The notes below the pieces were generated by a model. The model saw nothing but the letters and a program-made list of their open reading frames with translations, made no database searches and was not told the DNA's origin. Source: a virus. Taken from it: DNA of 45,628 nucleotides. Each line of letters starts with the position of its first letter. The stretch's first letter is position 1. The translations under genes and the position numbers were made by a program. Location: the IMG/VR virus record IMGVR_UViG_3300017763_000036, positions 1 to 45,628 of that record; one strand, written 5' to 3'. This document shows positions 8,597 through 17,610 of this stretch, one piece after another.

Positions 8597-9583
8597 ATGG
8601 CAGCATCAATAAATGAGGTACGAAATACGGTATTAGCAATAGCTAATAAAAACAACTACGGATACATATCTCCTCAAGATTTTAATCTTTATGCTAAGCA
8701 AGCGCAAATGGATATGTTTGAAGATTATTTTTATCAGTATAATAATTGGATAACTAAAGAAAACCAAAGAGTTTCAGGAACAGGATATGCTGATATTGTA
8801 AAGGGAATAGTAGAGGTTATAGATAGTTTTTCTGCTTCAGTATTTTTAACACAAGCTAACGCTAACACCTTTTCATTACCAAATGATTATTATTTAATAA
8901 ATAAATTATTTTATTATTCTAAGCCTTTATTTACAGGTACAAACACAGCTATAACAGTAGGTCAGCTTGATGATGCTGCAGCAGTAGGATGGACAACTAT
9001 ACCTGTATCAGCTCCAACACCACCTATTGGGAGTTTGGTAGTTAATACAACAACTTTAACACAAGCTTATGTTACTGGAGTTGTAAATGCAAATGCTTTA
9101 TCATTAAGTGCAGATATATTTTTAGCAGTAGGGGATAGTTATGTTATATATTCAAATACAGATATTAAAGAAGTAGAAAGGGTAAACCAAAATAAAATAT
9201 TTTTACTAACAAGTTCTATGTTAACAGCTCCAACAAAAACTTATCCTGCTTATGTATTAGGAGGAGCAAGTTCTAATACTGCTATTGGAACTTTAGGAAA
9301 TATAGTTACAATTTATCCTTCTACTATAATGAACTCAGGCGATATACAGGCTCAATACATTAGATACCCGGCTGACCCTCAATGGACCTGGCAATTTTTA
9401 ACAGGAGGCGAGCCTCAGTTTAATCCAGGGGCTGCAGATTTTCAAGAGTTTGAATTACCAGATTCTGACGAGCCAAGTTTGGTTGCTAAAATTTGTCAAT
9501 ATATAGGTATTGAAATTAGAGAAGAGATGGTCTATAAATTTGGAGGAAATGAAGAAACTTTAGATAACCAAGAAACAGCTTAA
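8597..9583 (+). CDS. Head-tail connector/adaptor-like structural protein (328 aa)
   Basis: First gene of the connector-tail operon. The N-terminal ~110 residues look helical (INEVRNTVLAIANKNNYGY; YAKQAQMDMFEDYFYQYNNW), a style common in phage adaptor proteins that bind the portal. Residues about 119-187 are a beta module (PIGSLVVNTTTLTQAYVTG followed by ALSLSADIF and GDSYVIYS) also found elsewhere in this genome. The remainder resumes a mixed fold with the PDDYYL/LPNDYYLINKLFY type of segment seen in connector proteins. No enzymatic motif. The name rests on order (after head genes, before the hub protein). Confidence 0.6.
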   Translation: MAASINEVRNTVLAIANKNNYGYISPQDFNLYAKQAQMDMFEDYFYQYNNWITKENQRVSGTGYADIVKGIVEVIDSFSASVFLTQANANTFSLPNDYYLINKLFYYSKPLFTGTNTAITVGQLDDAAAVGWTTIPVSAPTPPIGSLVVNTTTLTQAYVTGVVNANALSLSADIFLAVGDSYVIYSNTDIKEVERVNQNKIFLLTSSMLTAPTKTYPAYVLGGASSNTAIGTLGNIVTIYPSTIMNSGDIQAQYIRYPADPQWTWQFLTGGEPQFNPGAADFQEFELPDSDEPSLVAKICQYIGIEIREEMVYKFGGNEETLDNQETA

Positions 9584-9585
9584 TT

Positions 9586-10521
9586 ATGGCATATATTACA
9601 GATTATCAATATTACGAAAATGGTATAGTACCTCCAGGCTCAAGTCCTGAATCTGAAAAAAATTGGGGGTCATATCAATATGTTACCTTAGAAAATATAG
9701 TTAATAATTTTATGTTAATGTATCAGGGTAATCATGAAATTGTTAATAATATAAATAGATATCAAGTTTTATTTCACGCAAAAAGAGGAATTCAAGAATT
9801 GAATTATGATGCGATGAAAGAAATAAAAATATTAGAATTAGAAGTTTGTGAAGAATTAAGATTTGTTCTTCCTCCCGATTATGTAAATTGGGTAAGAGTT
9901 TCTTTAATGGAAAATGGAATGCTTTTCCCTATGACTGAAAATATTCAGACTAATTGGAGTGGGGCTTATTTGCAAGATAATGACTGTCGTATTTTATTTG
10001 ATATAGACGGAAATGTATTGAAGCCAGCTGATTCTTTCTTTGATATAAAAAGATTAGACGGAACTCAAAAAAACATGTACATGGGTACAGGTCCTTATCA
10101 TGGTTCGTTAGGCTATAATATAGATGGAACTTGGTATTTTGACTATGCAGTTGGCGGTAGATTTGGAATGAATACAGAAACCGCAAATGTAAATCCTACT
10201 TTTAGTATAAATAAAAGTGGAGGTGTAATTAATTTTAATTCAGGAATGATGGGTAAATTTGTAGTTTTAGAATACGTATCAGATGGATTAGAAAAAGGAG
10301 ATGATTCTTTGGTTAGTGTTAATAAATTATTTGAAGAGTTTATATATGCTTACATAAGGTACTCTATTGTAAATAGTAAATTTGGAGTTCAAGAATATGT
10401 GGTTAATAGAGCAAGAAAAGATAAATCTTCTTTATTAAGAAACGCTAAATTAAGATTAAGCAATATACACCCCGGGAGGCTTTTACAAAACTTAAGAGGT
10501 CAGAATAAATGGATAAAATAG
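9586..10521 (+). CDS. Tail tube/adaptor-like structural protein (311 aa)
   Basis: Begins 2 bases after the preceding stop and ends 1 base before the next start, so translation is probably coupled. The protein has a helical N-terminal part (NRYQVLFHAKRGIQELNYD), then a beta-rich middle with ELRFVLPPDYVNWVRVSLM, and a basic helical C-terminus (NRARKDKSSLLRNAKLRL). The segment with LPPDYVNWV is typical of tail adaptor proteins of short-tailed phages (the P22 gp4/T7 gp11 class by position). I recognise no specific family beyond that, so the role as ring protein between portal and tail hub is inferred. Confidence 0.6.
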   Translation: MAYITDYQYYENGIVPPGSSPESEKNWGSYQYVTLENIVNNFMLMYQGNHEIVNNINRYQVLFHAKRGIQELNYDAMKEIKILELEVCEELRFVLPPDYVNWVRVSLMENGMLFPMTENIQTNWSGAYLQDNDCRILFDIDGNVLKPADSFFDIKRLDGTQKNMYMGTGPYHGSLGYNIDGTWYFDYAVGGRFGMNTETANVNPTFSINKSGGVINFNSGMMGKFVVLEYVSDGLEKGDDSLVSVNKLFEEFIYAYIRYSIVNSKFGVQEYVVNRARKDKSSLLRNAKLRLSNIHPGRLLQNLRGQNKWIK

Positions 10522-10522
10522 A

Positions 10523-13500
10523 ATGGCAGATATTAGATCAAATTTTATAGCAGGGAAAATGAATAAAAGCGTTGATGAGCGCTTAGTTCCACTTGGAGAA
10601 TATGTAGATGCATTAAATGTAAGATTAGGTTCTACTGAGTCTACTGAAATAGGGGCTGTCGAAAATTCAAAAGGTAATACTCAATTAACTTTTTTATCTT
10701 ACGAAAGTAATCCTTTAAATCCTGCATCAACCTCTTGCTTAGGTGTTTATGAAGACGGAATGGAAGAAACTATATACTGGTTTGTTCATGACTCTGCTAA
10801 CGCTGCATCTCCCACAGGCAAGTGTGACATGATAGTTTCATTTAACACTAATAGTAATGTAGTTACCTACCATGTAGTTTCGGTATGGGACGGGGAGCCT
10901 GGAAATGCTAATACAACTTTAAATTTTGATCCTAAATTCTTAGTTACTGGAGTAAGTAAAATAGAAAACCAATTATTTTTTACGGATGATAAAAACCCTC
11001 CAAGATATATAAATGTAAAAAGAAATTATGATGATCCAGCGGCTACAAATGTTCCCGCTGGTTCTGATGGTATACGTAAACAAGATGTAAATGTTATTGT
11101 AAAACCTCCAGGATTTGAGGACTCTACTCCTACATATACTCCTTTACCTGTTCCTGAAGTAACATTAGAAGATTTTCCAGGTGATGAAAATTATATGGAA
11201 ACAAGATTTTTATGTTTTGCTTATAGATATAGATATCAAGATGGCGGGTATAGTGCAACGTCTTTATTTAGTATGCCGGCTTTTCAGCCTGGAGCTTTTA
11301 GATTTAATTTAGATACCTTTAATAATGCGGGTATGTTAAATCGTTTTAATGGGGCTACTATTGGTTTTTCTACAGGATCTAAAAGAGTTGTTCAAGTAGA
11401 CTTGCTTTATAAAGAAAGTGGTAATAATGTTATTTATGTAATAGAAAGATATAATAAAAAAGATTTAGGGTGGGCTGATGAAATACAACAAAGTTTAACT
11501 TTTAGCAATAGTAAAATATTTACAACTTTAGGGTCAGATGAATTATTAAGACAATATGATAATGTACCCAGAATTGCTAAGGCTCAAACCATTCAAGGTA
11601 ACAGATTGATATACGGAAATTATGTAGACGGTTACGATATTGTTAATGAAAACGGTCAAAAAATACCTATAAATTATAGCACTGAGCATTTAGTAGAAGA
11701 GATAGGAGGTGTAGGACTGGATGCTCCTGTAGCGTCTGATGGTGTTGATTATGAAATAGGACAGCAAGCTGTACCAGGGAAGCCTGCTCTTGTTAGTGTT
11801 ACTGATTCACAAATAACCTTTGATTTATCAGCGTTAGACTTGCCAATTCCAGCAGGATTAACATTGACTTTTGATTTAAATATGCAGTCCGCCCCTTCCC
11901 CTCAAGTTAGTGGTGGTAATCCGCAGGCTGTCGGTCCTGATTCAAGCCCTTCTTTTCAGCAGCCAAGTCCTTTTAGTATAAACTGGACTTTTACGTGCCC
12001 AGTAGCTTATGCTTCTGTTGCTGATTTAGTTAACTCTACTGAGTTTCAGACGCCTATAGGAACTACTGCTATAGGTAATTATCAACCATTGCTTCCTAAT
12101 GACCTTTCGGGTCAAGGGGGTACGGTAACTGATAAGTTTAATAATTATGTCAATCCTCCACCAGGAACTATGGAGATTATAAATAGCTCTATAACTACAG
12201 GGTGTCTTACAGCGGCTCCAGCAGCAACCGCAGTGTGTACTCAGCAAGGATTTAATTACACAGCTACAGCAACTGGATTTACTCTTCAGTGTCCTGCTGT
12301 AAGGTTTTATTCTGAAGACGCTCCTTCTGCTGGAGATGTGAGTGAGCAGTTTGAGTTTTTTAGTTTTATAGATTTTAGTAGTACTGTTGGGTATCTTTTA
12401 ACTGCTGACACTTATAGCTTACACAGTAATAGAGATTATGAAACAGGTATTGTTTACATGGATGATTACGGTAGGGCTTCTACAGTATTGGTTGCTAATG
12501 ACAACACTCTGTATGTGCCGCCAATTAATTCAAGAGATAAAAATACATGTAGGGTAACATTATCTAATTTACCTCCTTACTGGGCTTCTAAATATAAATT
12601 TGTAATGAAGCCAAGTGAAGGTACTTATTTTACTGTTTTTTCAAGCTTATACTTTCCAGATTGTAGAGAACCTTCTGTGCTTTGGTTTAAGTTAGAGGGA
12701 GATAATACTAATATTGTTACTCAAGGAATGAATCTTGTCGTTAAGGCGGATACTTTAGGCCCTGTAAGTTCTAATGTAGTGTGTAAAGTTTTAGAAATAA
12801 GAGCGTTTAGTGGTGATTCAAATGATTTAGGTATAAGTGCCTGTGGAGATACTAATAATCCAGCTGGATTATATATGTGTATAAAACCAGGGGGGTTTAG
12901 CACTGAGATTGCAGATGATGCTGTTATTGATTATGGAAACAAATCATCCAGTTCTAACAGCACAAGCTGTAACCTGTCAAACAGTTATGAGTTAAACTTT
13001 CCTTCTGGCTCATCAAATACAGGTCCATACGATTTACCAGCAGGATCAAGTATTAGAGTCAGGATTGATAACTGGAGAGGAAGCAAAGGTAGTAATTGTA
13101 CATCAAAGAAATATAAATTTGATGGAGATTTTAAAGCATCTCAAGATTACCCTAATTTCTTATTATGGTGGTATGGAGATGGGGCTGATTTTACAACTGG
13201 AAGTAGTAATGGTGTAAGTTGTTCACAATATAAAAACTCAGGGGTTCCTTTTGCTACTTCAACAGGAGCTCCTACAGTTCCGTCATCTCATTGTTTTAAT
13301 ACACAGTTATTTGTTTATGGAGACCCTACCGCAGTTACTGGTGACCTTAAGTTTAGAAATCGTTGTGGTATTCCAAGATGTTCAAGTTTTTGGGGAGACA
13401 AAAGACCAGGGCATGTTGGTACTTTGATACAGGTTTTAAGGGGAGGGCAATTAATTATATGGGAGACAGAGCCGGCTGAAGTAGATCCTAATTTATTTTA

Positions 13501-15415
13501 TGACGCTTCACGAATGATGGATATATACACAGACCCTGCAGATGGATTAAGATATCATCAGTCTCCAGGAGGTCCATCCGATCAAGATCAAGATGCTACT
13601 AATAATTTAGAAGTAACATTACCTTTTGCAAATTGTTATACATTTGGAAACGGGGTAGAAAGTTTTAGAATTACAGATTCTCCAGGAACCAAGTCTTTTA
13701 ATATGGGAGAAAGAGTGTTGGCTGTTTCTAATCAAGACTATAAAGAAGCAAATAGATTTGCAGGCATGACTTATAGTGGGGTTTATAGTGGAGCCGCCAA
13801 CTCTAATAACCTTAATGAATTTAATTTAGGATTAGTAAATTATAAAGATTGCGAGACTTCTTTTGGTCCTATACAGTTTATGTATTCCAGAGAGACTGAT
13901 ATCCTTACTTTGCAAGAAGATAGAATATCTTATGTCTTAGCAAAAAAGAATGTAATTAGCGACTCAACTGGAGGAGGGGCAATAGCTTCTGTACCTCAAG
14001 TTTTAGGGACTCAGATAGCAAGAATAGAAGAATATGGTATTAGTTTTAATCCAGAAAGTTTTGCGGCTTGGGGTTCTGATATGTTTTTTACAGACACTAA
14101 AAGAGGAGCTGTTATAAACTTAAGAGGAACGTCTGCTAATACTGATCAAATACAAGTTGTGTCTCAATATGGAATGAGGTCTTGGTTTAGAGATCAATTT
14201 GCAGAACAGCTTATAACACAAAAATTAGGGGGATATGACCCTTATATGAATGAATATGTTTTAAATACTAATTTAAAAACTGTTCCATTCCCAGAAGTAG
14301 GAACTCCTTGTGGAACAACACTATCACAAAACAATGCGGTAAATGTATTATCTTATACCGTAAATGTAGGAGATGCTGTAGGGTCTATAAATATACCTTA
14401 CAATATAAGTTCAGGCTCAATAACTGTAGACGCTACTTGGAATGGGGTAACAGTTAGTTCAGGAGTTACAGCAACGAGTGGATTTATAACTGTTAATAAA
14501 ACTGCAAATACTCCAAATGATATTGAGATGGTAATTACTCCAGTAACAACATCTGGAGCTTCGGCTACTTATGACATTACAATAGATTGCCCTCCAGTAA
14601 CAACACTAACAATAATTAGAATTGTATTAAGCTCCCCAAGTACAGATGGTCAATTTATTCATTTTGATTATAACTGGAATGATGGGTCTACTATTTCGCC
14701 ATCAGTAAATGATTTAGCTACTTTAGGATTAATAACTCCTACTGAATATATATCTCAAACTGGAAATAGGTCGATAGGGGTATTCCCTTATATAGGTGCT
14801 GATATTACAATGAGAGCTTTAAAGCAGGGGTTTGATGATTTTGTTTTTGATAGTGCTCAAGATAAGTTTAAATATTTATCAAGCAGTACATTGTATGCAA
14901 ACACTAATACTGACATGCAATTATTATTGGCTGATCCAGACTTAATAAACATAGTCCCTATATCAGGTGCCGCAGGATCGGAGCAAGCTACTATTACTAC
15001 AACTGCAGTAAACTTCCCATTATCCAATCAATATTTATATTTAGTTTGGGATTTAAGAGAGACTACGCAAAGTACATTATGCTTCTCTCCTATAGCGACT
15101 GGTAGTGCTGCTGAAGCTTGTTGCGGATGTAATCCTGCGTGCGGAATAACATACTTTGGACCTGCACAATCAACTTCAGCTTTTGCTTGTCAAACAAATA
15201 CTAATAGTGCTGGTAATCAGCAAGGTTCTTTTAACGGAACAGGGTCTATTCCTCAGATTGGAGAGATTTGTTTTGCAAACTTAACTTGTGATCCAGCATC
15301 GGTTATACTTCCAGGATTCTATATTGTAGATCCAGCTCAACCTTCTGCGGCAAGTCCAAAACAATGGATTCAGGTAGGGGCAAACGGAGCGGTAATATCA
15401 GCAGGATCATGTTAA
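10523..15415 (+). CDS. Large tail stabilisation/hub protein (1630 aa)
   Basis: Predicted tail hub or stabilisation protein of the type placed after adaptor genes in Bacteroidota short-tailed phages (P22 gp10-like in role). The N-terminus MADIRSNFIAGKMNKSVDER and the following VPLGEYVDALNVRLG match that class as I recall it, with beta-propeller-like repeats through the first ~450 residues. The middle is rich in Ser, Asn, Gly and Cys. The last ~100 residues are Cys-rich (ACCGCNPACG) and end in IQVGANGAVISAGSC, a module also present in the next protein. No signal peptide or enzyme motif is seen. The unusual length suggests fused receptor-contact domains. Confidence 0.68.
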   Translation: MADIRSNFIAGKMNKSVDERLVPLGEYVDALNVRLGSTESTEIGAVENSKGNTQLTFLSYESNPLNPASTSCLGVYEDGMEETIYWFVHDSANAASPTGKCDMIVSFNTNSNVVTYHVVSVWDGEPGNANTTLNFDPKFLVTGVSKIENQLFFTDDKNPPRYINVKRNYDDPAATNVPAGSDGIRKQDVNVIVKPPGFEDSTPTYTPLPVPEVTLEDFPGDENYMETRFLCFAYRYRYQDGGYSATSLFSMPAFQPGAFRFNLDTFNNAGMLNRFNGATIGFSTGSKRVVQVDLLYKESGNNVIYVIERYNKKDLGWADEIQQSLTFSNSKIFTTLGSDELLRQYDNVPRIAKAQTIQGNRLIYGNYVDGYDIVNENGQKIPINYSTEHLVEEIGGVGLDAPVASDGVDYEIGQQAVPGKPALVSVTDSQITFDLSALDLPIPAGLTLTFDLNMQSAPSPQVSGGNPQAVGPDSSPSFQQPSPFSINWTFTCPVAYASVADLVNSTEFQTPIGTTAIGNYQPLLPNDLSGQGGTVTDKFNNYVNPPPGTMEIINSSITTGCLTAAPAATAVCTQQGFNYTATATGFTLQCPAVRFYSEDAPSAGDVSEQFEFFSFIDFSSTVGYLLTADTYSLHSNRDYETGIVYMDDYGRASTVLVANDNTLYVPPINSRDKNTCRVTLSNLPPYWASKYKFVMKPSEGTYFTVFSSLYFPDCREPSVLWFKLEGDNTNIVTQGMNLVVKADTLGPVSSNVVCKVLEIRAFSGDSNDLGISACGDTNNPAGLYMCIKPGGFSTEIADDAVIDYGNKSSSSNSTSCNLSNSYELNFPSGSSNTGPYDLPAGSSIRVRIDNWRGSKGSNCTSKKYKFDGDFKASQDYPNFLLWWYGDGADFTTGSSNGVSCSQYKNSGVPFATSTGAPTVPSSHCFNTQLFVYGDPTAVTGDLKFRNRCGIPRCSSFWGDKRPGHVGTLIQVLRGGQLIIWETEPAEVDPNLFYDASRMMDIYTDPADGLRYHQSPGGPSDQDQDATNNLEVTLPFANCYTFGNGVESFRITDSPGTKSFNMGERVLAVSNQDYKEANRFAGMTYSGVYSGAANSNNLNEFNLGLVNYKDCETSFGPIQFMYSRETDILTLQEDRISYVLAKKNVISDSTGGGAIASVPQVLGTQIARIEEYGISFNPESFAAWGSDMFFTDTKRGAVINLRGTSANTDQIQVVSQYGMRSWFRDQFAEQLITQKLGGYDPYMNEYVLNTNLKTVPFPEVGTPCGTTLSQNNAVNVLSYTVNVGDAVGSINIPYNISSGSITVDATWNGVTVSSGVTATSGFITVNKTANTPNDIEMVITPVTTSGASATYDITIDCPPVTTLTIIRIVLSSPSTDGQFIHFDYNWNDGSTISPSVNDLATLGLITPTEYISQTGNRSIGVFPYIGADITMRALKQGFDDFVFDSAQDKFKYLSSSTLYANTNTDMQLLLADPDLINIVPISGAAGSEQATITTTAVNFPLSNQYLYLVWDLRETTQSTLCFSPIATGSAAEACCGCNPACGITYFGPAQSTSAFACQTNTNSAGNQQGSFNGTGSIPQIGEICFANLTCDPASVILPGFYIVDPAQPSAASPKQWIQVGANGAVISAGSC

Positions 15416-15428
15416 AAAATTAAATTAT

Positions 15429-16367
15429 ATGGCAACTTTAGGAAATTATTATTATGACGGAACCAGCTTTGCTTTAGCAACAGGCTTGTTTACAAATTCA
15501 GCGTTAAGCGTTGTTGCTCCTGACGGATGGTATAGTCAAGGAGGTATTTATAGAAAAATGACAGGAGGTGTGTTAGGGGCTACTAATACGTGCCCTTCTT
15601 GTATAACTTCTTGCGGATCAACACCAGTGTCTCAAAATGTATTTGCTAAAAGTCTTCTTACAGTAGATGTGGGAGTAAATGTGGGTGCAGTAATAGTAGA
15701 GTTTACGGTTGGATCAGGTAATAATGCAAGAGCAACTTGGACATATAATGCAATTACAGCAAGCGAGTATTCTTCTCCTAACACTCCAGGAGGAGGTTAT
15801 CTACAGGGATTAATTGGCGATCAAGGATGTTGTGGCGCTACAAACATGACAGGAAGTGGAGGCGTTACTTATACAGGCGCAGAGCAATCTTATAGTGCAG
15901 GCGTTTGGCAGCCTAATGGTAATGTAAGCACTTGGGGTCCATACTTAAATCAAGCTGCTGGAGGTGTAGATTTAAATTCCTTTGGTGGATGGGGAACAAC
16001 TATAATGGTAGTCCCTAAAACTTCTGCAGTTTTGAATACTATAGATTTTGTAATAGACTCTCCTAATGCGGGAACTTTTGATTGGTCTATAAAAGTTTTA
16101 TGCCCTGCGTATCTACCTTCATTTCAAGGAACTCTTTCCGGTCAAGCAGGTTGTGCAGGAGCATGTTCAATAACAACTTCTCCAGATCTTTTTTATCACG
16201 CACCCGTATCAGGAACCACTGGATTGCCGGCAGTAAACGATTGGGTTTTTACTGATAATAGCGGAGTTACAACTGTAGCTGATGGTTATTATAGCGTGTT
16301 TTTTGGAGGAGTATTTTATTGTATGCAAACTGCAAACGGAGTAATAATTAATCTAACATCTTGTTAA
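15429..16367 (+). CDS. Cys-rich tail/appendage protein (312 aa)
   Basis: Starts 13 bases after the hub gene. Residues 1-60 (YYYDGTSFALATGLFTN, then VAPDGWYSQGGIYRKM and CPSCITSCG) and residues about 250-312 (FTDNSGVTTVADGYYSVFF, then ANGVIINLTSC) are two versions of one module. A third version ends the preceding hub protein. The middle is a Gly/Thr-rich beta domain with Cys pairs. Paired cysteines are unusual in a cytoplasmically made virion protein and may bind metal or form disulfides after release. By position this is a tail tip, fibre or adhesin candidate. The family is unrecognised. Confidence 0.6.
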   Translation: MATLGNYYYDGTSFALATGLFTNSALSVVAPDGWYSQGGIYRKMTGGVLGATNTCPSCITSCGSTPVSQNVFAKSLLTVDVGVNVGAVIVEFTVGSGNNARATWTYNAITASEYSSPNTPGGGYLQGLIGDQGCCGATNMTGSGGVTYTGAEQSYSAGVWQPNGNVSTWGPYLNQAAGGVDLNSFGGWGTTIMVVPKTSAVLNTIDFVIDSPNAGTFDWSIKVLCPAYLPSFQGTLSGQAGCAGACSITTSPDLFYHAPVSGTTGLPAVNDWVFTDNSGVTTVADGYYSVFFGGVFYCMQTANGVIINLTSC

Positions 16368-16368
16368 T

Positions 16369-17178
16369 ATGCCTTTAGAACCAGCAACATTATCTTACAG
16401 TGAAAACGTAAAAGGATGGCCTTCATTTTATTCTTTTCAGCCAGACTATATGGTTGGGATGAATAGTTATTTTTATACTTTTAATGGAGGTAATTTATAT
16501 AGACACAATACCAATGAGATAAGAAACAATTACTATAACACTCAGTTTAATTCTACAATAACATCAGTGTTTAATACTGAGCCTCAGACTATTAAACTAT
16601 TTAAAACCATGTCTTATGAAAGTGATGACAGGTGGAGGTGTACTGAATTATTTACAGAACTGGGAACAGGCTCTATGTTAGCCACAGAGTTTGAGCAAAA
16701 AGAAAGAGAATGGTTTACTTTTTTAAGAGAAAACCAAGATACAGTAAATTGGTCTGCCCGATCTACTAATGGTATAGGAACTCTCCCTGCGGTAGGTGGT
16801 GTAGGTGGGGCTTCTCCAGCTATTACCCTTACTTTTACTTTTGATATAGGGAGTATTATTTCTGTTGGTGATTATGTGTATGCAGCGACACCAGGTATTT
16901 TTCCAGCACCAGCAGGACCAGAAGTTTATGCGGGTCAAGTTACTGCACTAAATAGAGATACTAATGTAATAACTATTAATGATACTGCTCCGGCTGTTGA
17001 TGGGGTGACTTTAGGAACAGTGCCTGCAAATGGTGACTTTATTATGTTTATGAAAAACGCTATAGCAGAGTCTCATGGTGCGCGTGGTTATTTTATGCAA
17101 TATACGCTTGTAAATACTAATACTGCTGCAGTTGAATTGTTTTCAGTCGGTAGTAGTGTAATGAAAAGTTATCCATAG
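16369..17178 (+). CDS. Tail-associated structural protein with inserted beta module (269 aa)
   Basis: Follows its neighbour by 1 base. Residues 1-130 are aromatic-rich (VKGWPSFYSFQPDYMVG, MNSYFYTFNGGNLYRHN), with FKTMSYESDDRWRCTELF near 78-95. A similar style occurs in tail proteins that sit next to the hub in Bacteroidota phages. Residues about 134-229 are an insertion with a VGDYVYAATPG core resembling modules in the capsid, 258- and 328-residue proteins. The C-terminus returns to a beta pattern (ARGYFMQYTLVNTNTAAVELF). The function is structural by context only. Confidence 0.58.
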   Translation: MPLEPATLSYSENVKGWPSFYSFQPDYMVGMNSYFYTFNGGNLYRHNTNEIRNNYYNTQFNSTITSVFNTEPQTIKLFKTMSYESDDRWRCTELFTELGTGSMLATEFEQKEREWFTFLRENQDTVNWSARSTNGIGTLPAVGGVGGASPAITLTFTFDIGSIISVGDYVYAATPGIFPAPAGPEVYAGQVTALNRDTNVITINDTAPAVDGVTLGTVPANGDFIMFMKNAIAESHGARGYFMQYTLVNTNTAAVELFSVGSSVMKSYP

Positions 17179-17185
17179 AATTTAT

Positions 17186-17193
17186 TATCTTTG
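17186..17193 (+). promoter_or_regulatory. -7 element TATCTTTG, possibly giving a leaderless mRNA
   Basis: A perfect TAnnTTTG box ends only 5 bases before the ATG at 17199. Bacteroidota transcripts normally start a few bases after this box, so the mRNA may begin at or very close to the start codon. No -33 TTG is evident. Confidence 0.5.
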
Positions 17194-17198
17194 CGATA

Positions 17199-17609
17199 AT
17201 GAAATTAAATATATTACCATTAACAGCAGAGGACTACGATAACATTCTGTGTGATTGGTGGAGAGACTGGAGATGGACCCCGCCTTCTAAAGATTTTTTA
17301 CCAGATAATGGTAAAGGTGGTTTTATTGTTTATGAAGAAGATAAGCCTATATGTGCTGGTTTTATGTACTTAACTAATTCAAAAGCAGCATGGTGTGATT
17401 GGATAATATCTAATAGGCATTATAAAGACAGGCAAAACAGAAGAGACGCTTTAGAACTTTTAATTAAAACAATTAGTTTGGAAGCAGAAAAAAAAGGAAA
17501 CAAATATGTTTATGCATTAATAAAAAATAAACCATTGATAGAAGTTTATAAAAACAATAATTTTGAGGAAGGCAGTACGTATACTCATGAAATGATTAAA
17601 AAAATATAA
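17199..17609 (+). CDS. GNAT-like acetyltransferase-fold protein
   Basis: 136 residues resembling the compact GNAT-fold proteins often found among tail genes of phages. Visible features: an early WWRDWRWTPPSKDFLP segment, GGFIVYEEDKPICAGFMYLTNS (beta strands 2-4 of the fold, residues ~46-67), the strand WCDWIISN, a helix with NRRDALELLIKTISLEAEKKG, and the closing LIEVYKNNNFEEGS, which resembles the usual GNAT 'ARRFYEKxGF' end. The classical acetyl-CoA R/Q-x-x-G-x-G/A loop is weak (YKDRQNRRD), so catalytic activity is uncertain. It has its own promoter and sits between the tail and ejection genes. The substrate is unknown. Confidence 0.62.
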   Translation: MKLNILPLTAEDYDNILCDWWRDWRWTPPSKDFLPDNGKGGFIVYEEDKPICAGFMYLTNSKAAWCDWIISNRHYKDRQNRRDALELLIKTISLEAEKKGNKYVYALIKNKPLIEVYKNNNFEEGSTYTHEMIKKI

Positions 17610-17610
17610 T

